From NCBI RefSeq assembly GCF_003265705.1, contig NW_020312827.1, forward strand, positions 15,000,120 to 15,064,119: a stretch of DNA of 64,000 nt. The letters are read 5' to 3'. The DNA is from Callorhinus ursinus. Its lineage: Eukaryota; Chordata; Mammalia; Carnivora; Otariidae. The notes under the pieces are model-generated. The model was not told where the DNA came from. It saw only the letters and a list, made by a program, of their open reading frames with translations, and did not search any database. The position numbers were made by a program, and so were the translations under genes. The first letter of the stretch is position 1, and each line of letters opens with the position of its first letter. This document shows positions 46,301 through 58,107 of this stretch, piece after piece.

Positions 46301-47015
46301 CTTTGGGAAAAGTAATTGGCATAGTTTTTATTTTGTTGGAAATTTCCTTCCGAAGTGGCATCACCTATGTTTCCTTCTGGGTTTTCTCATATGTCATTAA
46401 CTTCGTAGACCTTCCTACACCATAGGACTTGTGTTTCAGGACTACGTACTGGTCTAGACATTTCATGACACTGCTCCTGCTCTGTGAAGCCGGGTGTGCT
46501 GTGGCTGGCCTCTGCTCCCCAGGCCCTGGCTCTTCTTGCACCATCTGGAACTTTCCTGCATCAACACACTTATGGATGCCCTTTTTTTCCCTTGGACTCT
46601 TTTCCATTCAGGTGAGCCTCTTTCCAACTAGAGGTTACTGACAGAGTAATTAAGGTTCACTTCCCTAAATTAGGGCAGATTGGTCTAAATTTTACAGGGT
46701 TGAGGTAGACTACACTGAGACTTTATGTGACCTCAGCTGTCGGGAGTGGATTTCCATGAGCCTGAATGAAAGCCAGAGTGTAAAGACAGAATTCAAATTA
46801 GGTGCTTCTATTACTTATCCTTAGATAGTGTCTTTCAGCATGTCAAAATAATGCTGTAAAGGTGAAAACTCCAGTAAAAGTAGAGTAAGAAATTAGCATA
46901 AGTGAAAGATTTGTCAATTCTGCCTGTTCAAGGCGTCACATTGAACAGTCATTCACTGCTCCCAAATTCTGAACATCCAGAATTATTACAATTGGGACAT
47001 TTACAGTTGGTTTTA
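46301..47015. other. No recognised feature
   Basis: Unique DNA. Opposed frames at 46365-46641 have no known domain. Confidence 0.4.
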
Positions 47016-47018
47016 CAC

Positions 47019-47046
47019 AGACACACACACACACACACACACACAC
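47019..47046. repeat. (AC)14 microsatellite
   Basis: Perfect dinucleotide array. Confidence 0.95.
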
Positions 47047-47129
47047 ATTCTTCCTGTTACTTAAAACTTTTCCTTTAGTATAAGAATTTGACCACTTTTA
47101 TAACTCAAAAGTCTTGGAACAGACTCATG

Positions 47130-47352
47130 GACTTGAACTTAACTTTAGGGTTGCACACCCATGGTTTGAATCTGGACTCTGCTACTTTATAGGCGTGTCA
47201 TCTTGAATAAATCAGATAACTTTGCTGAGCCTCAGGTTCGTCATCTAGTGTCTACCTCAGAGGTAAGCATGAGGTCTTGGTGAGATAACACGTGTATTCC
47301 GTCCAACAGGATCTTGTCTACAACTGATGCCCCAGTAAATATTAGCTTCTTC
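47130..47352 (+). mobile_element. MIR SINE
   Basis: 'ggtttgaatctggactctgctactttataggcgtgtcatcttgaataaatcag', 'tgagcctcaggttcgtcatctagtg', 'ggtgagataacacgtgtattccg', 'gccccagtaaatattagc'. Confidence 0.8.
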
Positions 47353-47439
47353 CATCTTCTCAGTGAGATGAAGGCATTCTGTTTTTAGATGAGACTTGTC
47401 TTCATTTCTTCCACTCTTATAGATGCCAGGCTCCCATAG

Positions 47440-47690
47440 GTTTTCCCTTTCTGTTGTTCTATAGCCCTTCCGTGTTTCATAACCATTAGACTGTTACATT
47501 TGTGTCTGTTTCCTTGTTGTGAATTGCACCACTGTGTCTGTGTGTCTGTGCTTATGTGCCTTCTCTTCTCAACCAGGCTTCAGAGATCGTGTTATATTTA
47601 TTTTAGTATTGTCCTAAAGGATTTAACAGACCAATCAGTTTCTTACACAAAGTATGCACTGAAATGATATTTGATTGACTTTAAACTCTG
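47440..47690 (+). mobile_element. L2-like 3' fragment
   Basis: Sense L2-like sequence ending 'cttacacaaagtatgcactgaaatgatatttgattgact'. Diverged. Confidence 0.45.
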
Positions 47691-47740
47691 AGAGTGGGCC
47701 AGTAAGTGATGAATTAGGATTTCAGTTCCTGAAATTGAAT

Positions 47741-47756
47741 TTGGATGGTGTTTTAT

Positions 47757-47792
<36 letters not shown>

Positions 47793-47823
47793 ATAGTTAT
47801 GTCCTAAATAAAGCACCATCCAA
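47741..47823. repeat. 19-bp inverted repeat around (AAAT)n
   Basis: TTGGATGGTGTTTTATTTA (47741-47759) pairs with TAAATAAAGCACCATCCAA (47805-47823) with one mismatch. The 45-base loop is mostly AAAT repeats. Confidence 0.9.
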
Positions 47824-48484
47824 TCTAATCATTGTCACCTGATAAGAAAAAAAAATAAAAAGATAAGATCAAATATGCAGAGGAATCTCTTCCATTTCTT
47901 TTATTCTGTTTCTAAGAACTTTACTATATAAAGCAGGAAGATACTCTGTTTTCATTTAGTTATTCTTTTGACGTCTCTGTGCCGGGAACCATCTGATTAA
48001 AGAAAATGGAGCACTCTTAATATTCTTTGTTATCCATTTTTACCCCACTTACGCTGTTTGGGTTTGGAAACAAATTGCTGCCATCAGGGAAACCACTCAG
48101 AGGGTCCACAATAACATGGTGCTATAATGTGTCTGGATTTCATAAGAAGTATTTGCTAATATAGGACAACACAGTCACCAAGAACTATGGAGAAAGATAC
48201 AGCCACCTTCCTTCCCTTGAACTTGACATTTTCTTGATCAGACTTGACATTGCAAGGTCTCAGATCCAATATATTGGAGGAAGGATTTGGCACCCGTGGC
48301 TAGAGTGGGCAGAAGAAGGGAGCCAACATCTGAAATACCTGCCCATGATTATTCAAGGTATGGCAGGAACAGAACTTTCTGTATGCAAGCCAAATGAAAT
48401 TATTAAGGCTAACCTTCTCACTCAGCACTTAATAGGTAATCAATTTTCACTACCAACAGTGGAGGGTGAAAACCAAGGAAGGAA
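47824..48484. other. No recognised feature
   Basis: Unique DNA. Nothing is identified. Confidence 0.4.
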
Positions 48485-48840
48485 TGATAATGATGCTTCC
48501 TTACATTTGTGAAGGGCTTAGAGGGTACAAAATGATTTTATCTGTATTATTTCATGTAGATTTTACAGCAACATAAAACTAGCCAGGACACTCATGCATG
48601 CATGCCTGCATTCATTCATTCCATAACACTTATTTAGCAAATATTTTTGAGGCCATCAACTATATGCCAACTTGTGTAGTGAGCACTGGGGAGAGAGTGG
48701 AGAATAAGGCGGAAAAGGTTTTATTGCCCTATTTCAGCAATGATGAAACAGAAGCACTAGGAAGTCTTGTGAGTTCCCAAAATCAAATGAAGACATGCCA
48801 AGCTTGGAACTTAGTGCTGTGATCTGGATCTCAGTCCATA
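48485..48840 (-). mobile_element. MIR interrupted by an L2 fragment
   Basis: MIR 3' half reversed at 48485-48590 ('ttccttacatttgtgaagggcttagagggtacaaaatgattttatctgtattatttcatg'). Reversed L2 end at about 48605-48722 ('ttcattcattccataacacttatttagcaaatattt'). MIR-like core and head at about 48726-48840 ('gcaatgatgaaacagaagcactagg'). Confidence 0.5.
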
Positions 48841-50800
48841 AACATGGTCATGTGGAAAATGGAGCTTTATGTTCTATCACTCAACTTGGGATATCAAATT
48901 CCTGTCTCACTGGGCTGATGAGAAAGTTAACATGAGATCTGTTGTCCACTTCTTCCTGGCTCATGTGAAACTCTGGGGGCTGAGATAGTTCCATGGCATT
49001 GGGGGGGGGGAGACTTTTGTTCATTTGTCATCTTTCCAGAGATCTGTGTGGTGACACCACCAGTACTCTTGACTGAGACATCATACAGGCAATGCTCTGG
49101 GACCTATAGCCTTCCTCCTTTGGAGCCAGCAAGCAATATGTAAATCCCTCTACCACCCATCTCCTTCCCCACTGCTCTTCCCAATATCCTGGTCTCAGGG
49201 AAAGCTCCGCCTCTTCATGTTTCTCCAATATCTCTTTTTCTGTGCCTCTCCTCTTAGGCTTGAGGATTTGGACACAAAAGCCTCTATGTCCCAAGTATAG
49301 CTCATCTCATTATTCTGCTGAGGCCGAGAACACACAGCCAAACCCCTTTCCAAATGGGAGGCAGAAATAGTTACAGGCTTTATAGCAGAGTAACTTAGTG
49401 ACATACCATAGGAGGAGTGGGTCAGGACAGTGCTCTGTGGAAACCGACCAGCTTGTGAATAGCATATTTGCCTATGATTAGGGCTACAGATGCAGAGAAA
49501 TCTGAAAATCAGCCCTGGAAGTCACTGGCCCTCGAGGAGAAAGCCCCCAAAACTCCATGTTCAGCTCTATAAGTCAAGACTAGGAAAATGTTAGCATTAG
49601 AGAAAGAATTCAAAGTAATTAATGGGATGGAAGGCCCTGCCTGATGGTTTGAAATTAAAATAATAAAATGTGCATAGTTTTCCCAAGCAATTATTAACTG
49701 AAAGAGATGAAAAGTGCCAGCCATTCAGAGCAAAGAGATGAAATGCAAAAAGCAAAGGGACACTTTATATGGGAAATAACTGTAACCCATTTTCACAAGT
49801 GAAGAACTTTTAGCTTTTGGAATGATTTCCTTTTAGAGGAAAGGAAGGTCAGTTGTACAAAAATAATTTAAGGAGAATACTTAAGATGGTACGACATCCC
49901 CAGATTTCACAGCCGTGTAGGGACATTTGGGAACACATTAATAATAACGTCCTGATTATAACGACTTTCAATTCTTTCACCATGTTGGGGCACCTGAGCC
50001 AACGATGCCTTTTATTCTATCAAAAATAAGAAAGCAAAGCTTCCATTCCTGTTGAGTTGTTACAAACAACCCGGAGAGGTCTATACTTCCCAGAGGTACA
50101 GAGTCCAAATCTGGGTTCTGTCGAATCACTACGGCAATGGCCTGGCACCCTCCTGTACAGGCCAGCCGGATAGAGTGGGATGGGGTAGGTGCTGTGGGAG
50201 CTGAGTGAGGAATTTGCTTCTGTTACTTCCAAGGAGACAGTGCCAAGTTGAAGACTTTTCCCCAAGGGCATCTTAATTTATGAAGAAAAGATGACTGTGT
50301 GTGTTCTTTGCTTTTCCTCCCTCTGTCTGTCTCTCACTTGTAGCCTCAGAAGATGGCAGCAGAGATTGCTCTCTTCCCACTGCCAAGGCTCCGCCTGTCC
50401 TATCTGCCTGGCAGGACACAAATGTTCACCAGCAAATGTAGGGCAAAGTCCTTTGCAAAAACATATTGATTTCATTCAAGGAAGATAAATTCATAAACTG
50501 TACAACTGTATTCATCAGTTCATTTTGGGGGAATGCGATCTAGGAGTTGTGCAAAAATAAAATTCCCAGTGGCGGGCGTCATCTGTTATCTCTTCCATAT
50601 GTGCAAACTCTAATGCTCACGAGAGGGTGAACTGCTACTGAATCTGACAGCTGCCTTTGCAAGTATCCTTGCCTAACCCAGAACCACTGTGTGGAGCCAG
50701 TCCAGGGCTCCTACTGAGGCTTTTTCTTTTTTCTTTTTCACATAAACTCTATCCTCCAAATCTCTGACTGACCAGAACACCTGCATGGGTTCTGCCCACA
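48841..50800. other. Repeat-poor DNA, no gene seen
   Basis: It contains a run of nine G near 49002-49010. Frames under 90 codons on both strands have no known domain. Confidence 0.45.
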
Positions 50801-50803
50801 TTT

Positions 50804-51056
50804 CTCAGTTCATTCTTTCCTTTCCTTTTTTTTTTTTTTTTTTAAGATTTTATATATTTATTTGTTAGAGAGAGAGAGAGAGAGAGAGCACAAAACTGGG
50901 GGAGCGGCAGTCAGAGGGAGAAGCAGGCTCCCTGCTGAGCAGAGAGCCCGACGGGGGGGCCTCAATCCCAGGACCCGGTGACCATGACCTGAGCCAAAGG
51001 CCGAAGCTTAACTCATTGAGCCACCCAGGCAGCCCTTGTCCCTCAGTTCATTCTTT
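50804..51056 (-). mobile_element. CAN-SINE with perfect 15-bp target-site duplication
   Basis: Antisense order: poly-T, 'aagattttatatatttatttgttagagagag', (GA)n, 'caggctccctgctgagcagagagcccgacggggg', head 'cttaactcattgagccaccc'. CTCAGTTCATTCTTT is exact at 50804-50818 and 51042-51056. Confidence 0.96.
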
Positions 51057-51059
51057 TCA

Positions 51060-51868
51060 TCCTGGCCCTCAGTCTCGCCTCATACCCTGGTCCTGAAGCT
51101 AAAGAAACCTATTCTTGCCCCTTTCCACCTAGAGACATAAAGGCGAGTGTGTGTGTTTGTTTGGGGATATGGACTGGTTGACTTTCTCTTCTTTCTAATC
51201 ACTAGGGAGAAAAATTCACCCTGATTTTTTTTTGGTTCTTTTCTCTTCCACTTTTCCACTCCCATACCTATTGTCCAAAAGTGTATTCAAATTATACAAA
51301 GCTGCTAACCGTAGATTTATAGAAAGCCCTCATGACAAAGTAATAGGACATGTATACGGAATATGTAAGATATTATTTTTAAACTGATATCCCTTCAATT
51401 GCAACAGAATACCTGACTAAGCTGACCTACTAATGGGGGGTTATTATACCACTTATTGAGAAGGGAAGCAGTTGCAGGCTTGGTTAATTCAGCAGCTCAG
51501 GGATATCTGGGCTCTTTCTTCCACCCTCTTGCCTTCGTCTTATGGTTATAAGCTGTAGTGCCCAAATTACTATTTCAAACTGTGCTGGCTACAGGGACAC
51601 ATAAAGGAGACATTTTCTTCCACATATTTCCATCTATCAGGAAAAAAGAATCTTTCTTAAAAGTCATTGACTTCCTGCCAGGTCCCATTGCCCAGAACTA
51701 GGTCATGTGACCACCTCTAACTCAATCACTAGCATATAGGAATGGGTTTACCTGGAAGGGTTTACACCAGTTATGACTCTTACCCTGGGAACAGGGCCAC
51801 CTCCCTTGAGCATACTATTATCACTATGTAAATAATATTGGGTTTCTTTCCGCAAGAAAGAAGTATGG
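51060..51868. other. Unique DNA; possible unassigned old repeat
   Basis: The section 51400-51760 ('cttcctgccaggtcccattgcccagaactaggtcatgtgacc') reads like an ancient LTR-type repeat, not assigned. No exon. Confidence 0.35.
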
Positions 51869-51869
51869 C

Positions 51870-53640
51870 ATAATTATTGGATAGACAAACAGCATGTTGT
51901 GCAAAAGTGCATCATTGCACCATTAAGGCCCTACTCAAGAGTATCCCTAAAGAACAGAATGAAAGGGAACTCCTCCCAGTGGGCAGGACTTTGCGCCATG
52001 CACCTAACTGTTCATTTTTGCCTGGAAGGAGAGGTGGCCAGCGGGATGCAACTATGGTGATTCCTGGTCACTGGGTGATGATTTGGCTGGTAGTCAAGGC
52101 CTTGGAACAGACCAGGTTAGAACACTGGTGACAAGGATGTTTGGGGGATGAGATATGTGGCTGGAACTCTCAGAATGGGCACAGAATGTGAATATATTAG
52201 TGCCCATATGAATGCTAAACAAAGGACAACTAACGAAGAAGAGGCTTTCAATAATCATGTGGCAACAAAACATGAGTGCCCACCCTGCCAAGACCAGAAA
52301 CGAAATTCACACTCCTGATGTGGCTCCATTTTTTGGAAGGGACTGCAATTTGTCCTCGCTACAATGTTTCTGACAGCACCACCACGTGTGGATTTTTAAA
52401 ATGCCCCATTTACCGTAATGATATTCTACACAGCATCTCTCCTGACCAGATCTCACTTTAAAACCGTTTATATCCACGGAATTCATTGGCCTTCTACATA
52501 CTTATATGTATATATATACTTAAATCATTGGTCTTATACATACATAATCATCACTCCAAAGAAGATGACCTAATATAGCAATAGAATGGCCAGTTGAACA
52601 GTTGATTGTAACACTGATGGGTGAAAACACATTTCAAAACTGGGTGATATTCTCCAAGGTGCAGAATATGCTCTGAACCAAATATAAGGTCCTCTCACAG
52701 GCAAAATACATGGATTTGGGAGCCAAAGGGAATATGTGGTAGTGACTTCTATCACTGTTACTCCTAATGATTCTGTAATGGAGTTTCGCCTCCGTTCTTG
52801 CAATTTGGGCTCTACTTCTTTGGCAGTCTTCGTTCCCAAAAGAGGACCTCTTTTGCCAGATACACAACAAGACTTCCATTGAACTGAGAACTGAGACTGC
52901 CACCTGGCCTCTTGGGCTATTTATGCCACTGAACCGACAGACAAGGAAGGGATTACTACCCTGCGCTTGCTGAGATGATGATGTGATTACCAGGTGGAAT
53001 TAAGGTTGCCATCATGTGATGGGACACCAAAAATGGACTGTAATATAAACTGTGGACTTTGGTGATTATCATGTGTCAATGCAGGTTCATCAGTGTAACG
53101 AACATACCACTCTGGTGGGGGTTGTTGATAACAGGGGAGGCTATGTAGGTGTGGAGGTGGGGAGTGTATGGGAAACCTTTGTACCTTTCTCTCAATTTTT
53201 CTGTGAACCTAAAACAGCTCTAAAAAATAACGTTTTTAAGAAAGATTAATGGGAAACTACAGTAAGCTAATACAGACATAGATCCTTCGTGAGTAAAGGC
53301 TTGCATCACCTTGACAGGTAAAGTACCATGATTAGCTAAGGTCCCGAGTGAGGGCAAAGGGAACGTGGAATGGACAGTGAGAGAAGAAAGTTACAAAACC
53401 CAACTGTGACCATGTAACCAATTGTGGAAATAAGGAATGTATTATACAAGGAATAGTTATACATATTTTCTGAGCTGCTTGATACTTCCTTGTTTTGATA
53501 TATTTTCACTTATTATTATTTATTATAATTATGCATTCTTGTTTTCCCCTTTTCCATTGCCCCACTGTTGAACATAAAGTGTATTCATTGTAATATACCC
53601 ATATTTCGGTTTTTAAGGTTATAAGTTACTAGAAAAGAAA
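51870..53640 (+). mobile_element. Decayed ERVL-type endogenous retrovirus, pol region
   Basis: Stretches match what I recall of ERVL internal sequence in sense order: about 52120-52270 (RNase H/integrase part: 'gctggaactctcagaatgggcacag', 'cccatatgaatgctaaacaaagg'), about 52900-52970 (near the pol 3' end: 'cctcttgggctatttatgcc') and about 53350-53450 ('gagggcaaagggaacgtggaatgg'). Stops and frameshifts break every frame, no envelope-like frame is seen, and no LTR pair was recognised at the ends. An L1M 3' end interrupts it at 53035-53250. It is a fossil with no coding capacity. Confidence 0.65.
53035..53250 (+). mobile_element. L1M 3' end nested in ERVL
   Basis: 'tatcatgtgtcaatgcaggttcatcagtgtaacgaacataccactctgg', 'gttgttgataacaggggaggc', 'ctttctctcaatttttctgtgaacctaaaacagctctaaaaaataa' is the L1M 3' terminus. 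ERVL-like sequence continues on the far side. Confidence 0.8.
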
Positions 53641-53884
53641 TAAACATTGCCTACAGATAAAGAAACTGAATTGATATAAGAACACGTGTCTTCCCTGTAG
53701 GGGAAAGAGTGAGTGCATCTTCAGTTTTACCAGGAATAGTTGCGAGACAAAAGCATGATGTTGTTACTACGTTCACTCAGAAGTTAAATATGGGTAAAAG
53801 TGGTGCACAGTATTGCTGAGAAAACAAAAGAGTAGACTGTGCTTGATTATCTGTTTTCTTTGAGTTAATGATTTCATTTCATTT

Positions 53885-54908
53885 GGTTATATATACAGAG
53901 AAGTAGGATTGCTGGATCACATGGTGGTTCTATTTTTAATTTTTTAAGGGAAACTCCATACTGTTTTCCACAGTGGCTGCACCAATTTACATTCCCACCA
54001 ACAGTGTAAGTAAGGATTCCCGTTTTCTCTACATCCTCATCAGCACTTGTTATTTCTTGTCTTGATACTAGCCTTCCTAACAGGTGTGATGTGATATCTC
54101 ATTGTGGTTTTGATCTGCATTTCCCTGATGATGAGTGATGTCGAGCACTTCTGCACATACCTGTTGGCCATTTGTATATCTTCTTGAGAAGAATGTCTGT
54201 TCATGTCCATTGCCCATTTTTTTAATTGGCTTGTTTCGCTATTGAAGAGTTCCTTATATATTTTGGATATTACTTCTTCATCAGATGTGTGGTTTGCATA
54301 TATCTTTTCCCATTCCATATGCTAGCTTTTCATTTTGTTGATCATTTCTTTTGCTGTACAGAAGCTTTTTAGTTTGCCATAGCCCCACTTGTTTTCACTT
54401 TTGTTGCTTGTGCTTTGGTGTTAAATCCAAAAAATTATTTCCAAGACCAATGCTAAGGAGTTTTCTTTTTTTTTTTTCCTAGGAATTTTAAATTTCAGGT
54501 CTTACATTTAAGTCTTTAATCCATTACAAGTCAATTTTTGTGAGTGGTGTAAGATAGGGGTCCGATTTCATTCTTCTGCATGTGAATATCTAGTTTTCCC
54601 AACACCATTTATTGAAGAGACTATCCTTTCCCCATTGAGTATTCTTGGATACCTTGTAAAATATTAGTTAACTGTATATGCATAGGTTTATTTCTGAGCT
54701 CCCAATGCTATTCCATTGGTCTATGTGTCTATTTTTATGTCAGTACCATACTGTCTTGATTAGTATAGCTTTTTGATACAGTTTGAAGTCAGGTGTGATG
54801 CCACCAGCTTTGCTCTTCTTTCTCAAGATTGCTTTGGTTATTTGTGGTCTTTTGTGGTTCATATGAATTTTAGGGTTGTTTTTTTATACTTCTGTGAAAA
54901 ATGCCATT
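53885..54908 (-). mobile_element. Antisense L1M ORF2 fragment
   Basis: The minus strand encodes ORF2 C-terminal sequence in the frame 54040-54318 ([20 protein letters not shown]). The plus strand shows the antisense blocks 'accaatttacattcccaccaacagtgtaag', 'ttttgttgatcatttcttttgctgtacagaagcttttta' and 'ttgatacagtttgaagtcaggtgtgatgcc'. It spans roughly 1 kb of ORF2, lacks the 3' end and has no tail. More diverged than the L1 at 3.2-4.3 kb. Confidence 0.9.
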
Positions 54909-55485
54909 GGAATATCTCTTGTCAACTTAGCATCACCACCACCTGCCTCTAAGATGTCTTCTGTATCAGAGAAGAGAAACTTGGAACTACATTTTCCTTC
55001 ATTGTGTGGTTCTGCCAATGAGAGGAAGTCATACAAGATATATAAGGAGAGGCCATTAAGATTCCTTAGCAGTTGCTGTCCAGATATGTGGGAATATATC
55101 AGAACTTTGTAGCAAGCTCTTTGAGAACAACTCTCTTTGCTGCTCTACACTGAAAAAGTTGGTGGGGAGATTTCCAGAGGATATTGAAAATTCCAGGTGC
55201 TTCACAGTGAGCTCTTGAGAACTTTGGAGCTTCCGGCTGATATTACCTGTGGTGATTTCCATGACCTCTTCTCCCCATGCTCTTCCAACTGTTTGGTAAG
55301 CCTCAAATTCTCAACATTAGAACTTTTAATTTCTAGAATATTAAAACAGTTTCTGTTTTCCTGATCTAATTTCAGTTGATTTAAATATCAATTAAAGGTC
55401 TAGCTACTGTATCATGAACCACTATATTTTTTATGTGTGTGTGTGTGTGTGTATGTGTTGTGTGTGTATACATGTGTGCAAAATG
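54909..55485. other. Unassigned; contains (TG)n
   Basis: A (TG)n tract lies at about 55434-55472. The section 54940-55280 may be an old repeat but is not identified. Confidence 0.4.
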
Positions 55486-56108
55486 GAAAGAGGGAATTTA
55501 TCATTTTAAATTATAAAAGAATATATCATTACTGTGAAAAATGAACAATACGAAAGTAGAGAAAAGAAAGTTCTTGTAACTTCCTTCTTTTTCCAAATCA
55601 TTTCTTGGTTTTAGCCACTGTTAAAAATTTTTAATGCTTTTTGTGGCTCCTAGCATTTTTCTATAGATGCAATTCTATCTTTTTTACAAAACAAAAATGG
55701 GTTTATACTGTATATTTTGTTCCATAGTTTTCTTTTGGGGATACTGACAATATTTCATAGCCATCCTTCCAAGTGTGTGTACATAGTTGGTGCAACTTTG
55801 TTGTTTTTTAGTTTAGTATGCCATTGATTGGCATACTAAACTAAATTGGCATATTTAGTATGCCATATGATGGCTGAGCCATCATATCTGTAACCATATT
55901 TACCACTGACGAATATTCAAGTTACTCAATTTTCCCTTATTAAAAATAATGTTGTAAGTGACTATTCTTGTGGGAATGTCCTTGCATATCTGCCTGAATA
56001 TTTTAGCAAGAAAGATACTTAGAAGTAGACTTGCTAGGTCAAAGGACTCATGTATATCACATCATGATGCATTTTGCCAAACTGCTTAAAGGAAATCTCA
56101 GTTTGGTT
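55486..56108 (-). mobile_element. Antisense L1M 3' region with palindromes
   Basis: Antisense L1M-type 3' sequence: 'tagcatttttctatagatgcaattctatctttttt', 'ttcttgtgggaatgtccttgcatatctgcctgaatattttagcaag', 'gatacttagaagtagacttgctaggtcaaagg'. At 55807-55887 three perfect inverted repeats sit side by side. Confidence 0.65.
55807..55887. repeat. Compound palindrome cluster
   Basis: Three perfect inverted repeats: 55807-55823 with 55829-55845 (17-bp arms, 5-base loop), 55847-55853 with 55859-55865 (7-bp arms), and 55865-55875 with 55877-55887 (11-bp arms, 1-base loop). 'TATGCCA' or its complement recurs four times. Confidence 0.95.
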
Positions 56109-56770
56109 TACAAAGATGATTGGAATTTCTCAAATAGCCTGAAATCATACATCAGACACATTCCTACTAAAACCAAGAAAAGAGTTTTTGAATTTGATAC
56201 CTAACATGCTACTAACCTATAGCAGACAACCCCTACTTGGAAGGAGATTAACTTTGGAGGGGCCTTTATATTTCCATTGATGGCTGAAGTGCCTCAGGGG
56301 GGAATAAGAGTGAGCTTGCCTCTGACCTGAACTCACCAACATTGGCTCACTGGCTTATGCCCGAGGATGATATTCTCAGTCATTTTCCAGAATGCATCAT
56401 GGACTGTGGCTGTGTTAGAATATATCTGCCTCCAGCTTCTCGTTTTTAGACTTGAATTTAACCGTTCTTGAGACCATTACTCCTCAAAGGCCACTGGGCT
56501 GCTCAGCTGATTAACATGGAAGTGATCTGAATATACAGCACCAAAAACTTAGTAAGAAATGGGTGGAATTTGGTTCGGATGCACCTGTAAGCCCCATCTG
56601 AACTAGCCTGATCCCTTGGGGATGGAAAATTTGAGCCATGGATGTCGTTAGCAGAAATTTTTTCTCATTAGGTACTTGCGGGCTCTAACTAGAGTCTGGC
56701 TAGTCCCAAAGAGCCAGGATATAAGATCCAGATTTGAAATTAAGAGGAGTTTAAATATTAATGAGTGGGA
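56109..56770. other. No recognised feature
   Basis: Unique DNA without an exon or clear repeat. Confidence 0.4.
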
Positions 56771-56774
56771 ACTG

Positions 56775-56992
56775 ACAATTACTGAATGTTCACTCTGGGC
56801 CAGATAATTTTTATAGATTGTCTAAATTAGTATCCACGACAGCCCTGTGTGATAGTTGGCCACAATCCCATTTTTCCAAAAGGGGAACTGCAGCAGGGGG
56901 TACATAAGTAAGTTTGACCAACATCATCCCGCTAGTCATTGGCACAATTGGGATTTAATGTCAGGTGTGTGTAGTACCAAAATCTACATATC
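56775..56992 (-). mobile_element. MIR SINE
   Basis: 'acaattactgaatgttcactctgggccagataatttttatag', 'cacgacagccctgtgtgatag', 'cccatttttccaaaaggggaactgcag', 'ctagtcattggcacaattgggatttaatgtcagg'. Confidence 0.75.
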
Positions 56993-57224
56993 CCCACTTA
57001 CCCACCTTGCATCGTTCTGCCCTCCTGGGACTATTGTGTGACTCAAAGGGAATAGATGAACTAGACATAGGAATGATGAAATTTGGGATTAACACTTGTG
57101 GTTTATGTTTATCACCTCTCTAATTGAAGAACTATCTTCCCAGGATAAATTATCTTGACTTTTAAAAGGATGTGTCGTAATCACGTTGTTGGTGTCAGCA
57201 GTCTAGGCACTGATATCTTATTTA

Positions 57225-57424
57225 TTTAAGGCAAGATTTCTCAAACTCAGCACTATTGACATGTTGGACCAAATAATTCTTCGTTGTGGGGGGCTGTCCT
57301 GTGTACTGAAGGATGTTTAGTGGCATCCTTGACCTCTACCAGTATATGCCATAGCAACTCCCACCCAAGACATGACAATCAAAACCATCTCCAGATATTT
57401 CTCCCATTTGAGAGCCACTGATTT
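57225..57424 (-). mobile_element. MER20-like hAT MITE
   Basis: 'tttctcaaactcagcactattgacatgttggaccaaataattcttcgttgtggggggctgtcctgtg', 'ggatgtttagtggcatccttgacctctacc', ending 'tgagagccactg'. Both terminal inverted repeats are recognisable. About 200 bp, non-autonomous. Confidence 0.85.
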
Positions 57425-57449
57425 AAAGCAGAGATAGGTCAAGAGAAAA

Positions 57450-57475
57450 AAGAGAGAGAGAGAGAGAGAGAGAGA
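57450..57475. repeat. (AG)13 microsatellite
   Basis: Perfect dinucleotide array directly after the MER20-like element. Confidence 0.95.
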
Positions 57476-57934
57476 AAGAAGTAAAATCTATAAAGAATTG
57501 CTGTCAGGTTCCCAGTATCCTGTGCATATGTCTAAACAGATTGGGGAGTAGGGGAGCATTTTCAGCATGAAATGCAGAAAAACAGGTTTACACTGACTTC
57601 TTGAGCATAAATAGGAAAGATGTATGTGCATTTAGCAAAAATGTAAAAGTGTTATTCTTATGGGGACTGTGGATAGGTGTAATAACTTCAGCCTGCATCA
57701 CGATCTCTCAGAGAAGTAAAAGTAGGTAAACAATTTCAATTTCTCATTATCGAGTTGTTTAAAATCCTCTGTCAAGGTGGTAGCACAGGCTTAAAGTTAG
57801 ATGTGCATTTCCTTCTGCTCCTAAGCATTTGATGTAATCCCTCGGATCCAGCACAAGAGTCTTTAACTGTTTTGTGCCAAGCTTAGTGGGAACACAGGGA
57901 AATGGGCATATATGGCTGGTGGCTTCTAGGGAAG

Positions 57935-58055
57935 TAACATAGTAGAGTGGAAAGAGCACTGGGCTGGCTGAAGATCTGAATTCTGGCTTGTGGCTGTCCT
58001 TATCAAGATGTGTGCCCTGGGGCAAGTCACTTTAACAATGTGAGTCCAATTATGT
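57935..58055 (+). mobile_element. MIR SINE 5' part
   Basis: 'acatagtagagtggaaagagcactgggctggctgaagatctgaattctggcttgtggctg' and 'gggcaagtcacttt' form the MIR head and core. Confidence 0.75.
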
Positions 58056-58107
58056 AAGAATGAAAAACCAAAACCCAAAACTGAGCATGCCTTCTGCGGA
58101 ACCTACA

